From Acinetobacter qingfengensis (GTDB taxonomy: Bacteria; Pseudomonadota; Gammaproteobacteria; Pseudomonadales; Moraxellaceae): a stretch of 64,000 nt of DNA. Position numbers and translations under genes: made by a program. Every line of letters begins with the position of its first letter. Position 1 is the stretch's first letter. Location: contig NZ_VXKN01000011.1 of NCBI RefSeq assembly GCF_008693185.1, forward strand, positions 62,001 through 126,000. The letters run 5' to 3'. The notes beneath the pieces are model-generated. The model was not told the origin of the DNA. It did no database searches and worked only from the letters and a program-made list of their open reading frames with translations. This document shows positions 9,196 to 17,956 of this stretch, piece after piece.

Positions 9196-10497
9196 ATGGA
9201 ATATGCAGAATACGCAAAATCTACCACCAATTCAAACTCTAAGACACGCGTCTTGTTTGCAAGTCTGGTGGGTACAACAATCGAATTTTTTGACTTCTAT
9301 ATTTATGCCACAGCTGCAGTACTGGTTTTTCCACATTTGTTCTTTCCAGAAAGTAGTGGTAGTGCTGCATTATTGCAATCTTTAGCAACTTTTGCGATTG
9401 CATTTGTAGCACGTCCGATTGGTGCTGCTGTCTTTGGACATCTAGGCGATAGGATTGGTCGTAAAGCAACACTTGTTGCAGCATTATTATTGATGGGAAT
9501 TTCTACAGTTTGTATTGGTTTATTACCAACCTATGCGCAAATTGGAGTTGCTGCACCAATATTATTGGCATTGTGTCGTTTGGGGCAAGGTTTAGGTTTG
9601 AGTGGTGAGTGGAGTGGTGCGGTATTATTTGCAACAGAAAATGCACCTAAAGGTAAGCGTGCTTGGTATGGGATGTTTCCACAATTAGGTGCTCCGATCG
9701 GTTTTATTTTTGCCGCAAGTTCATTTTTATTATTAGGTGCTTTTTTATCAAATGAAGAATTTTTAACATGGGGTTGGCGAATTCCGTTTATTGCAAGTGC
9801 ATTGCTGGTGCTTGTTGGCTTATACATTCGTTTAAAACTACATGAATCTCCAGCGTTTCAAAATGTTTTGGATAAGCAAACTACATCTAAGGCACCTTTT
9901 AAAGATGTTATATCAAAACATATGATCAAAGTTATATTGGGTACATTAGCGACTGTTTGTACTCTAGTTGTATTTTATTTAATGACAGTATTTGCATTGA
10001 ATTGGGGAACAACGGTACTTGGTTATAGTCGTGATGCATTTCTGAAAATGCAATTGATAGCAACGGTCTGTTTTGGTCTATGTATTCCAATATCTGCAAA
10101 GTTGGCAGAAAAATTTGGTCGAAAAAGTACATCCATTGCAATTTGTATTCTTACTATTATTTTTGGTTTATTCTTCTCGACATTCTTTGTTGCTCAGAAC
10201 GGTCTTTCTGTACTGATTTTCTTATGTCTTGGCTTAAGTATTATGGGATTAACCTATGGTCCCCTTGGAACAATTTTGTCAGAAATTTTCCCTGTTTCGG
10301 TTCGTTATACAGGTTCGGCTTTGTCTTATAATTTAGGCAGTATTTTAGGTGCATCTTTTGCTCCGTTAATTGCAACTAAATTAGCGCAAACTTATGGTCT
10401 ACATGCAGTTGGTTATTATTTGTGTGGTGCTGCATGCCTATCTTTATTTGCTTTTGCTTGTATTCGTGAAACTAAAAATGACGATATCATGCGCTAA
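9196..10497 (+). CDS. MFS transporter, metabolite:H+ symporter (MHS) family
   Basis: 433 residues with about 12 membrane helices. Hallmarks of the MHS group are VGTTIEFFDFYIYATAA in helix 1, FGHLGDRIGRKATL in the 2-3 loop, RLGQGLGLSGEWSGA, and GWRIPFIASALL. Relatives import alpha-ketoglutarate, shikimate, citrate or proline/betaine with protons. The frame starting at ATG 9196 gives a normal N-terminus; a 9158 start belongs to another frame. It lies downstream of the alcohol-oxidation genes on the same strand and may bring in a substrate for that pathway or export its product. A degenerate partial copy lies at 2905-3180. Confidence 0.85.
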   Translation: MEYAEYAKSTTNSNSKTRVLFASLVGTTIEFFDFYIYATAAVLVFPHLFFPESSGSAALLQSLATFAIAFVARPIGAAVFGHLGDRIGRKATLVAALLLMGISTVCIGLLPTYAQIGVAAPILLALCRLGQGLGLSGEWSGAVLFATENAPKGKRAWYGMFPQLGAPIGFIFAASSFLLLGAFLSNEEFLTWGWRIPFIASALLVLVGLYIRLKLHESPAFQNVLDKQTTSKAPFKDVISKHMIKVILGTLATVCTLVVFYLMTVFALNWGTTVLGYSRDAFLKMQLIATVCFGLCIPISAKLAEKFGRKSTSIAICILTIIFGLFFSTFFVAQNGLSVLIFLCLGLSIMGLTYGPLGTILSEIFPVSVRYTGSALSYNLGSILGASFAPLIATKLAQTYGLHAVGYYLCGAACLSLFAFACIRETKNDDIMR

Positions 10498-10530
10498 TTA
10501 AAATAGATATTAATAAAACCAATATTTCAA

Positions 10531-10556
10531 CAACAGTATCAATCCTGATACTGTTG
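10531..10556 (+). terminator. Terminator-like hairpin
   Basis: CAACAGTATCA and TGATACTGTTG form a perfect 11-bp stem with a 4-base loop (ATCC), 34 bases after the MHS transporter stop. The tail is not a strong T-run, so termination strength is uncertain. Confidence 0.5.
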
Positions 10557-10840
10557 AGAGGTTTATAAATTATTAATTTTTAGAACAAATGCAAAATAAT
10601 CGAAATAACATCCGCAGCGTAATTAAAGACATGTGGCAGCGCTAGTATAACTGGTTTTGGCACAGCTTATTGCGATAAGGTTGATCTTAATGAGTTATTT
10701 CAGCCAGCTAAAATTATGGTTTCGGCTTGGAATGTACTAATAAAGTATGTTCCACGTCGATAATAATAAAGTTGTAGTTTGAAAATGCCATTTGTTCGAT
10801 ATGAAGGGAATATATATAAATTAATACGTTCTAGTAACTT

Positions 10841-11332
10841 TTAGATAAGCTTTAATTTCATTTCAAACCATTTCATCCCCCCGTGTGATGAATCTGATTC
10901 TTTAATAAACTCGAATCCAAACTTTTCATAAAACTTTAAATATTGTTCTTTACACATTAAATAAATAGCTTCTTTTTGCATGATTTTTGCTCTTCTAATA
11001 AATTCATTTATTAATTTTGAAGAATAACCTTTTCCCTGAAATTTAGGCATGACAACAACAGACATAATCACAAGATTTTTTCCCAAAGGTAGATGGCCTT
11101 TTAGTGCTTTAAAGTCGTCATTAGACATAATAACTTGATCTGCACATCCACTATTTATGAATCCAATAATTTGGCTATCGACTTCTAAAACAATAAAACC
11201 TTCTGGATATTGCTCAGCTCTAATTTGAATTTTTTCTTTTGTTGCTGCTTCATCTATTGAGTAAGCAGCTGACTCAATTTCATAACAATGCTCAATGTCA
11301 TTGGATGTAACGGTGCGAATTTCGTACTGCAT
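10841..11332 (-). CDS. GNAT-family N-acetyltransferase
   Basis: 163 residues, a standard single-domain GNAT. The N-terminal strand reads IRTVTSNDIEHCYEIESAAY. The acetyl-CoA site is in VVVMPKFQGKGYSSKLINEFI (a Q/R-x-x-G-x-G/A-type loop), followed by the typical YLMCKEQYLKFYEKFGFEF end. The pattern near the N-terminus and FYEKFGF resembles arylalkylamine-type acetyltransferases, which suggests a small amine substrate; this is weak inference. It is divergent from the LysR gene at 11411, which may control it. Confidence 0.8.
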   Translation of the reverse strand: MQYEIRTVTSNDIEHCYEIESAAYSIDEAATKEKIQIRAEQYPEGFIVLEVDSQIIGFINSGCADQVIMSNDDFKALKGHLPLGKNLVIMSVVVMPKFQGKGYSSKLINEFIRRAKIMQKEAIYLMCKEQYLKFYEKFGFEFIKESDSSHGGMKWFEMKLKLI

Positions 11333-11410
11333 AAAATTTACCTAAAATTAAATTTTAGACATTCTAAAACATAATTTAAGTGTATATACTGCATTTTTTT
11401 AAAATATATA

Positions 11411-12313
11411 ATGAATATTATGCATTCAACTCAACATGGTTTTGACTTAAATTTACTTACTGTATTTAAGGCTTTATATCATCACAAAAATGTTAATAAA
11501 GCGTCAGAATCTATTTTTATAAGTCCATCAGCATTTAGCCATGCCTTAAATAGATTGAGAGAAGTAGTGGATGATCCACTTTTTATCCGTATGAAAGGTG
11601 AAATGTTACCGACAAAAAGGGCTGAAGAAATAGCACCTTTTATTTTTGAAAGTTTGGAATTGGTATCAAACCAATTATTTCAACCCAAAAAATTTGATGC
11701 ACGATCTAGTGATAAAGAATTTATTATTGCCACAACAGATTATACGGCGTTTTGTGTATTGCCAGAATTGATGAAAAATCTTGAAAAAATTGCGCCTAAT
11801 ATTAGAATTAAAGTTATTACAGAAAGTAAGAATGAATCCTTGCAAAACCTTATCCTGGGAAAAGTTGATGCTGTTATTGGATATTCTGAACACGACGAAA
11901 TCAACAATTCATCTATCGATGTTTATGAATGCTGTTCAGATCATTATGTAGTAATTGCATCTAAAGGTATCTATAATTCTATAAATTTGAAAGAGTATAT
12001 TGAAGCAAATCATATTAAAGTTAGTGCTTGGAAAAAGCATCATGGTATTATTGATCAAGCATTGAAGGAAATCCATCTAGAGCGAAAAATTACTTTAGAG
12101 TTACCTAATATGATGATTGTTCCTTATATTTTAGGAACTACTAATCTGATGATTACTTTGCCGAATAAGGCTGTTGAAATTTTTAAGAAGCTACATAAAA
12201 TTGATGTTTTTCCCTTACCTCTAGATATTCCTGACTATAAGATCAATTTATATACTTCAACGAAAGAGATATCTCAAGTATGGCTAATTAATGAGATAAA
12301 AAAGTTATTTTAA
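11411..12313 (+). CDS. LysR-family transcriptional regulator
   Basis: 300 residues. The winged helix-turn-helix occupies about residues 10-70 (DLNLLTVFKALYHHKNVNKAS, then SPSAFSHALNRLREVVDDPLF), of the NodD/SyrM-like sub-type with DPLFIR. A periplasmic-binding-protein-like effector domain follows from about 95. The start could be the first or second ATG (11411 or 11420). It shares an 80-bp intergenic region with the divergent acetyltransferase gene, the standard LysR layout, so that gene is the most likely target. The effector is unknown. Confidence 0.85.
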   Translation: MNIMHSTQHGFDLNLLTVFKALYHHKNVNKASESIFISPSAFSHALNRLREVVDDPLFIRMKGEMLPTKRAEEIAPFIFESLELVSNQLFQPKKFDARSSDKEFIIATTDYTAFCVLPELMKNLEKIAPNIRIKVITESKNESLQNLILGKVDAVIGYSEHDEINNSSIDVYECCSDHYVVIASKGIYNSINLKEYIEANHIKVSAWKKHHGIIDQALKEIHLERKITLELPNMMIVPYILGTTNLMITLPNKAVEIFKKLHKIDVFPLPLDIPDYKINLYTSTKEISQVWLINEIKKLF

Positions 12314-12579
12314 GTATTTTTCATCTAGAATAAAAAATAGCAAATTTTTTGATGTGATGAAACTATCTTTAATTTTTCGTAAACACTTAGTGGTATGTCT
12401 AAATTTATCGCTAATATATAAACATGGGGTGTTGTTTAAAAGTAAGCTTACATTCTAATAATATTAATGCGGTTTTAGGGTAGTTAATCCTATCAATTAT
12501 TGTAATCATAATAAACAGATGAAATTTAAGATTATACACAGGTTAAAATTTTAACCTATGTATAAAACATTACATTAAT

Positions 12580-13464
12580 CTACTGAGTAATTGCTATTTT
12601 AATCAATGATTTCAATTGATTAACTTCAGACGGACTGGCTTTCTGTAAAGGTTTTCTTGGATCACCCACATTAAATCCCAATTCGTTTAAACCTGCCTTA
12701 ATAGTTTTCGGTAAACCACCTTGAACGATAAAGCGTAATAATGGTAACTGTTTATAAAAAAGCGTTTGTGCCTGAGTGAGGTTACCACTTTTAGCTGCTT
12801 GATAGAGTTGATGAGGTAATTTACCTAACAGGTTTGGAGCAACTGTACACCAACCACTTGCACCAGCACAAAAGGCTTCCAGTGCCAATGGATTACACCC
12901 ATTATAAAAAGGCAATTTCCCCTGAGTAAGTTCATGGAATTTGTGCATGCGTTGAATATCACCTGTACTATCTTTGACCATACAGATATTTTCAATTTCC
13001 TGAAACATCTTGGTAATTAATTCAGGCGACATATCTACACCACTGGTTGCAGGATTGTTATAGACCATAATCGGTAATTTGGTTGCTGTGGCAATCTGCT
13101 GATAATATTCATAAATTTCCTGATCTGTCAGCTTCCAATAGGAAATTGGAATCACCATGATTACATCAGCACCCAATTCTTCGGCTTTTTTAGCTTTCTG
13201 AATTGCCATTGTGGTGGTCAGTTCAGAAATACCCAAAATGACAGGGACACGATGATTGACTACTTCAATACTTTTCTCGGCGACCTGTTGCCATTCCTGC
13301 CAGGATAGGTAGGCACTTTCTCCTGCGCTCCCCAAAGGGGCAATGGCACTGCATTCCTGTTCAAGTAAAGCATTCAATGTGATGGTGAGTGCATCGAAAT
13401 CAATATCCTGATTTTCAGCTTTAAATGGTGTAATTGGATAAGCAATAATACCTTCAAGTTTCAT
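12580..13464 (-). CDS. DapA-family (dihydrodipicolinate synthase/N-acetylneuraminate lyase-like) lyase
   Basis: 294 residues forming a Schiff-base TIM barrel. The substrate carboxylate motif reads GSAGES (GTTGES in true DapA). The tyrosine is in MVYNNPATSG and the Schiff-base lysine in CMVKDSTGD. The altered GSAGES loop and the position beside an aldolase argue for a catabolic 2-keto-acid aldolase or dehydratase, not lysine biosynthesis. Its start overlaps or abuts the stop of the upstream class II aldolase at 13464, so the two are translationally coupled. The substrate is not predictable from the sequence. Confidence 0.85.
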   Translation of the reverse strand: MKLEGIIAYPITPFKAENQDIDFDALTITLNALLEQECSAIAPLGSAGESAYLSWQEWQQVAEKSIEVVNHRVPVILGISELTTTMAIQKAKKAEELGADVIMVIPISYWKLTDQEIYEYYQQIATATKLPIMVYNNPATSGVDMSPELITKMFQEIENICMVKDSTGDIQRMHKFHELTQGKLPFYNGCNPLALEAFCAGASGWCTVAPNLLGKLPHQLYQAAKSGNLTQAQTLFYKQLPLLRFIVQGGLPKTIKAGLNELGFNVGDPRKPLQKASPSEVNQLKSLIKIAITQ

Positions 13465-14252
13465 TACAAGTTCTCCTCAAGACAATCTGGATGATTTTTT
13501 AATGCTTTACGTGCATAGTAGGCAAAATTTACTTTGTTACGTTTGTCTGTAGAAACCCAGTCATGGGCTTCTTTGGCTAATTCATGTGGAATCTGTTGAA
13601 TTTTTCCTGCGGACATGGCTAAAAGCTGTAAACGGGCAGCACGTTCAATCAAAATGGCTAAATTACAGGCTTCTTCAATGGTTTTTCCTGTAACCAATTG
13701 GCCATGATGTGACAAAAGTACCGCACGGTTTTTACCTAATGCAGCAGAAATAAAAATTCCTTCCTCATTACCGACAGGTACACCAGGCCAGTCATCAACA
13801 AAAGAGCAGTCTTCATACAAGGCACAGGTATCCATGTGGGAAACGATCAATGGCACACGCAACATAGACAGTGCCGCAACATGGGTCGGATGAGTATGAA
13901 TAATACAATTCACTTCAGGATGATCTTTATAAATCCATGTGTGAAAACGATTGGCCGGATTTGCCATACCTTCACCATTTAAAGGTTTGAGATCTTGATC
14001 GACTTCCAAAAGGTTGTCTGCGGTAATCTCATCAAAACCTAAACCGAAAATTTGGGTAATAAAGGTATTGCCTTTATCGGTACGGCTGGTAATTTGTCCA
14101 GCCAGTCCTGCATCATGCCCATGATCAAATAAAATACGGCAGGTTAAGGCTATTTTTTGTGGGTCTGTATAATTTTCATCTCTAAAAAGCTGTTGCATGC
14201 TTTGTTGAGCATTTTGCATTAATTGTTGCTTATCAAGTAATGCCGTCTCCAT
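13464..14252 (-). CDS. Class II aldolase/adducin family protein
   Basis: 262 residues. The metal-binding histidines are in CIIHTHPTHVAAL and LLSHHGQLVTG. The N-terminal GHDAGLAGQITSR and the NPANRFHTWIY segment are typical of the ketose-phosphate or keto-acid aldolase/decarboxylase group that includes L-fuculose-phosphate aldolase relatives. It is the first gene of a two-gene operon with the DapA-like lyase and is divergent from the MocR regulator at 14358. The pair probably breaks down a hydroxy- or keto-acid. Which one is open. Confidence 0.85.
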   Translation of the reverse strand: METALLDKQQLMQNAQQSMQQLFRDENYTDPQKIALTCRILFDHGHDAGLAGQITSRTDKGNTFITQIFGLGFDEITADNLLEVDQDLKPLNGEGMANPANRFHTWIYKDHPEVNCIIHTHPTHVAALSMLRVPLIVSHMDTCALYEDCSFVDDWPGVPVGNEEGIFISAALGKNRAVLLSHHGQLVTGKTIEEACNLAILIERAARLQLLAMSAGKIQQIPHELAKEAHDWVSTDKRNKVNFAYYARKALKNHPDCLEENL

Positions 14253-14357
14253 AAGACCTCCTATTCGGTTGCTTTGTTGTGGTGACAGATGCAGAATATG
14301 AAATCTGTGGATTGTTTAAAATATCCAGTTTTTAAAAGTTATATGGTCCAGTGAAAT

Positions 14358-15794
14358 ATGCAGCAGCCTTGGAAAATTCGATTACATCTTGAAGAGCGTG
14401 AAGAAAAGACCATTTTTTTTAAATTGGCAAATCAGATTATTCAAGAAATATTATCTGGACGTTTAGGACAAGGTACACGTCTACCGGGTTCAAGAACCTT
14501 ATCTGATGAACTGGGTATCAATCGTAAAACAGTACAATCAGTCTACGAAGATTTAGAGGCACAAGGTTGGTTAATTTCCAAACCCAGACAAGGGACATTT
14601 GTTTCACGGTATTTACCCGATTTAAATGTAAAATCAGAAGTGTCCATAGCTCATCCAGTGACAAAAATTCCTATTAGAGCATCAAAAAAAGATGTGATTA
14701 AAAATGATGGAATTCCAGATACTAGATTGATTCCTTATGAATTATTTTCTCGTGCCTATCGCCATGCATTAATTCAAGCGACACGTCATCAAAGTATGGG
14801 TTATGGTGATCCTCAAGGTAGTATTGAGTTACGTCAGGCGCTATTAAATATGCTGTCAATGGAACGTTTTATTCAAACTCAAATAGAGCAAATTTGTGTG
14901 GTGCGTGGCAGTCAAATGGGGATATTTCTAGCCGCCCGTATCTTGGCTAAACAACGGCAGGGTGAGGTTATTGTGGTGGAAGAATGGTCTTATCCACCCG
15001 CAGTGGAAACTTTTCTATCGCATCATTTTCAGATTATTCGAGTTGGGTTAGATCAGTATGGTCTAGATACCGAGAATTTAATGGAAATTATTACAAAACA
15101 TAAGGTTGTGGCCGTATATACCACACCACATCACCAATATCCGACCACAGTTACGATGTCGATGGATCGAAGATTAAAGCTATTAGATCTCTCAAAAATT
15201 TTTAATTTTTATATTATCGAAGACGACTATGATCATGAATTTCACTACGATAGTCGTCCTATTCCACCTTTAATAAGTTTACCTTCTGCGGATTATGTTA
15301 TTCATATTGGTTCATTGTCTAAGGTTTTTGCTCCAAGTCTAAGGGTTGGTTACGTTGTGGCTGATCTAAATATCATTCAAGCTATGAAACAAGATATTTT
15401 ATTGATTGATAAACAGGGCAATGCGATTACAGAATTGGCCATTGCGGAATTGATGCAACAAGGTGAAATCAGACGCCATACCCGAAAGATGCGTAAGATT
15501 TATCAAAGTCGTCGCGATTTTGCTTTGATGACATTTGAACAAGTATTTAAAAACGTTGTAGAAATTTCAACACCTGCGGGTGGAATGGCATTGTGGGTAA
15601 AATTTAAATTCATGTATCAGCCACATTATGGCGAAATTCTGAAAAAATTGAATATTGATTCAGAATATGAGTTTAGTTCAAAAAATGATATAACATTAGA
15701 ATATGGTTTTTATATTCGTTTCGGTTTTGCTGCATTAACAGAAATAGAAATTTCCACAATAATTCGTGAATTATATCAAGGGTTTTGTTTATAA
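14358..15794 (+). CDS. MocR/PdxR-type regulator (GntR DNA-binding plus aminotransferase-like domain)
   Basis: 478 residues. The N-terminal GntR-type winged helix includes GTRLPGSRTLSDELGINRKTV and YEDLEAQGWL. A type I aminotransferase fold follows, with the PLP-binding lysine in HIGSLSKVFAPSLRVGY and an EDDYDHEF segment. Such proteins sense PLP or amino compounds and control neighbours. It is divergent from the aldolase/DapA-like operon with 105 bp between the starts, so that operon is its probable target. The gene ends just before a hairpin terminator. Confidence 0.88.
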   Translation: MQQPWKIRLHLEEREEKTIFFKLANQIIQEILSGRLGQGTRLPGSRTLSDELGINRKTVQSVYEDLEAQGWLISKPRQGTFVSRYLPDLNVKSEVSIAHPVTKIPIRASKKDVIKNDGIPDTRLIPYELFSRAYRHALIQATRHQSMGYGDPQGSIELRQALLNMLSMERFIQTQIEQICVVRGSQMGIFLAARILAKQRQGEVIVVEEWSYPPAVETFLSHHFQIIRVGLDQYGLDTENLMEIITKHKVVAVYTTPHHQYPTTVTMSMDRRLKLLDLSKIFNFYIIEDDYDHEFHYDSRPIPPLISLPSADYVIHIGSLSKVFAPSLRVGYVVADLNIIQAMKQDILLIDKQGNAITELAIAELMQQGEIRRHTRKMRKIYQSRRDFALMTFEQVFKNVVEISTPAGGMALWVKFKFMYQPHYGEILKKLNIDSEYEFSSKNDITLEYGFYIRFGFAALTEIEISTIIRELYQGFCL

Positions 15795-15796
15795 AG

Positions 15797-15820
15797 GCCA
15801 AAACCATAATAGATTTTGGC
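15797..15820 (+). terminator. Terminator hairpin after the MocR gene
   Basis: GCCAAAA and TTTTGGC form a 7-bp stem around a 10-base loop just downstream of the MocR stop, followed by ATGTTTAATTTTT. It lies between convergent genes and may serve both. Confidence 0.5.
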
Positions 15821-15831
15821 ATGTTTAATTT

Positions 15832-16122
15832 TTAGACTAAAGACATACGATATTCAATGACACCTGGTTTATCAGCAATCCAGTCATATAACTTTTGAGC
15901 AGTATGATTAGATTCTTGTGTATACCAATATAATCGAGCACAATGCAGAGATTTGGCTCGTTGCTGTACGTATTCGATTAAATGTTTACCAATGTGTTGT
16001 CCACGAACTTTAGGTGATACGTATAAATTTTCAAACAACGCTAATTCCTGAGCAGTGGTGAGATGTAAAACGTGTAATTGTATGTCATATTTTTTCGCCA
16101 ATGCCATGCCGATATTGCACAA
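15832..16122 (-). pseudogene. 5'-truncated GNAT acetyltransferase
   Basis: The frame keeps the C-terminal half of a GNAT: strand 4 with ENLYVSPKVRGQHIGKHLIEYV (acetyl-CoA loop), then RLYWYTQESNHTAQKLYDWIADKPG. The N-terminal 50-60 residues expected before LTTAQELAL are missing. The upstream DNA on the other strand is a piece of an alcohol dehydrogenase gene (16111-16300), and the first codons of this frame lie in that foreign piece. The gene is therefore cut at about 16095-16110. A short product from an internal start cannot be excluded. Confidence 0.6.
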
Positions 16123-16300
16123 TTTATGAGTGTTGATACTTCGGATTTGACGATAACGGAAGCTGCTTGTGCGGCAATTGATGCAATCCGAGAATTATCT
16201 GAAGCAATTGGTATTCCGCATGTATGCTGATCAATTCATGTAAAGTAAAAAATCGCCCCCAAGCTGTAGCGATATTTAAAGCTGCAATGTAATTTAAGAG
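16111..16300 (+). pseudogene. Fragment of an iron-containing alcohol dehydrogenase gene
   Basis: The plus strand reads DIAQFMSVDT, then EAACAAIDAIRELSEAIGIP, and after damage KNRPQAVAIFKAAM. This is the order seen in the C-terminal helical domain of Fe-type (EutG/AdhB-like) alcohol dehydrogenases. Stops follow at 16228-16230 and beyond. Both ends are lost and it abuts the truncated acetyltransferase. It is a short relic of a deleted gene; the family call rests on the AAIDAIRELS-x-x-IGIP pattern. Confidence 0.55.
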
Positions 16301-16432
16301 ATAGATCAATGTGTTGAGGATATTGTGAATTGCAATACCCTCAATTTTATTAAACATAATAATGTATAATTAAATATCATCTACTGCTTATGCTAATTTA
16401 AACCAATTTCTGGTTGATGATATCTGTTGAAC

Positions 16433-16852
16433 TTATTCAGAATCAGATTGATTGCAGTGACCATATAGTGTTAAAGAATGTCCTTTTAATGTAAAATTAT
16501 GTTGTTTAGCGATTTCACGAATTCTTTGCTCAATTTCTTCATCTTTAAATTCTATCACTTGATTGGTATTTTGACAGATCAGATGGTCGTGTGATGTTTC
16601 CTGCATAATTTCAAATACTGAATGAGTAGTGTCAAAATTATGCCGTTGAATGATACCTGCCATTTCAAATTGAGTGAGAACACGATACACTGTTGCCAAA
16701 CCGACATCTTCGCCTTGTTCTAATAACTTCTTATAAATATCTTCCGCACTTAAATGATGAGGAACTGAATTTTCTAGTAGCTCTAAAATTTTAATACGGG
16801 GTAAGGTAACTTTTAATCCTGCTTTTCTTAGATCTTGATTGGTAATCGCCAT
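16433..16852 (-). CDS. fur: Fur, ferric uptake regulator
   Basis: 139 residues. The winged helix reads DLRKAGLKVTLPRIKILELLE, then HHLSAEDIYKKLLEQGEDVGLATVYRVLTQFE, essentially the proteobacterial Fur core. The sensing-site residues HDHLIC and HSLTLYGHC are kept. Only one cysteine remains in each usual Cys-x-x-Cys pair (CQNTN, and GHCNQSDSE at the C-terminus), so the structural zinc site of E. coli Fur cannot form. Pseudomonas Fur, with CVDTG and no C-terminal cysteines, shows this is compatible with function. It would repress iron-uptake genes with Fe(II). It is divergent from the zinc-starvation genes, and no direct link is implied. A second fur paralogue elsewhere cannot be excluded. Confidence 0.88.
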   Translation of the reverse strand: MAITNQDLRKAGLKVTLPRIKILELLENSVPHHLSAEDIYKKLLEQGEDVGLATVYRVLTQFEMAGIIQRHNFDTTHSVFEIMQETSHDHLICQNTNQVIEFKDEEIEQRIREIAKQHNFTLKGHSLTLYGHCNQSDSE

Positions 16853-17092
16853 TTCTATAAACCTCTTGTGATAAAGATACTAAAATAAATTTTGACAACA
16901 TAAGAGCATCATATTTTACTTATCCCTTTATACGTCCAAACTGTCTGATTGTCTGTAGCGTCTAATACCATAATGCCTTAATTGCAATAATTTTTATCAA
17001 ATTTAGCTTGTTTAAGTAAATTATCTAGATTGCATTGCTGATTCAATATTTAGAAAAAAATTTAAGTATTCAGACTAAAATAACTTTTAAAT

Positions 17093-17122
17093 ATTATTGT
17101 TATGTTATAACATAACAATAAT
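17093..17122. promoter_or_regulatory. Zur-type operator, perfect 30-bp palindrome
   Basis: The half-site ATTATTGTTATGTTA (17093-17107) is followed by its exact reverse complement (17108-17122). The core GTTATGTTATAACATAAC resembles known Zur boxes, which have a GTTATRTTATAAC-type dyad. It sits 66 bp before the zrlA start, ahead of three genes tied to zinc limitation. Binding by the Zur master repressor is inferred from this context. Confidence 0.75.
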
Positions 17123-17187
17123 TGGGGCAAGAAAACATAAATTTATCTATGAAGATTCTTGTCGTTGCTTGGTTGTGATGGGTAATA

Positions 17188-17934
17188 ATGAAACGAATAT
17201 TTTTCTTCTTCTTAGTTTTGTGTATGTCTGCATGTAGTCAACAAAAAATGAGGCAACAATCCCAGCATACTACTTTAACTTTACCATCTTTATCTAAAGA
17301 AAATATCATTGCTGATCAAAAACAAAATTCAACGTTTATTGTAGTCAGGCCCTTACAAAAAATTATACCTACAACATATCTTGATTGGTTATATCAATCT
17401 AATAATCGGCAAAAGGTCCAAGCATACAAAACTTTTTTACAGCAACAAAAAGTTCTCGATATTGTCCCAGATTTTGAATTATTTCAAAGTGCTAGAGATT
17501 GGAAAAAATGTAATGCTCAAGAGTTTGAAATCCCATCACAGGAAATTTGGTCAAATATCATTCCGACTCTACAGATTTTGAAAAAGCTAGTTAATACTGG
17601 AATTTTGACTGATTTTACAGTGACCTCAGTCTATCGAAACTTTAATTTAAATCGTTGTGCAGGTGGTGCGGATTCATCCAAACATGTATTTAATGCTGCA
17701 TTAGATTTCCGTATTGGTTCAGCCCAACCATCACCGGAAGAACAAATTACTATTCAACAGACTAAACATAAAATTTGCCAATTTTGGATTGAACAAGGGA
17801 AAAAATTCAATATGGGTCTAGGTATTTATGCTTCAGGGCAAATTCATATTGATAGTGCAGGGTATCGAAGCTGGGGTATTGATCATCGTAGCACATCATC
17901 TCCTTGTATGGGTGTTATTTTGAATAAAAAATAA
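17188..17934 (+). CDS. zrlA: ZrlA-like lipoprotein, M15-type peptidase
   Basis: 248 residues. The lipoprotein signal ends in the lipobox MSAC. The C-terminal half carries the zinc-peptidase pattern of D-Ala-D-Ala carboxypeptidases of the M15 type: SVYRNFNLNRCAGGADSSKHVFNAALDFRI (SxHxxxxAxD) and GQIHIDSAGYRSWG (the HID/HxxxW region). In A. baumannii, ZrlA is a zinc-regulated peptidase lipoprotein that maintains the cell wall under zinc limitation. It would act at the inner or outer membrane face on peptidoglycan. It lies first in the zinc-regulated operon, followed by a Zur-like gene after 22 bp and zigA after that. Confidence 0.75.
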   Translation: MKRIFFFFLVLCMSACSQQKMRQQSQHTTLTLPSLSKENIIADQKQNSTFIVVRPLQKIIPTTYLDWLYQSNNRQKVQAYKTFLQQQKVLDIVPDFELFQSARDWKKCNAQEFEIPSQEIWSNIIPTLQILKKLVNTGILTDFTVTSVYRNFNLNRCAGGADSSKHVFNAALDFRIGSAQPSPEEQITIQQTKHKICQFWIEQGKKFNMGLGIYASGQIHIDSAGYRSWGIDHRSTSSPCMGVILNKK

Positions 17935-17956
17935 TCATAAATGGCGGAGAAATTAT

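Noticed and set aside
10640-10762. Open stretch reading ASITGFGTAYCDKVDLNELFQPAK to a stop
   Set aside because: It looks like the end of some former gene but has no start and I could not assign a family.
16124-16357. 77-codon minus-strand frame beside the truncated acetyltransferase
   Set aside because: It is the antisense of the alcohol dehydrogenase relic and does not complete the acetyltransferase.
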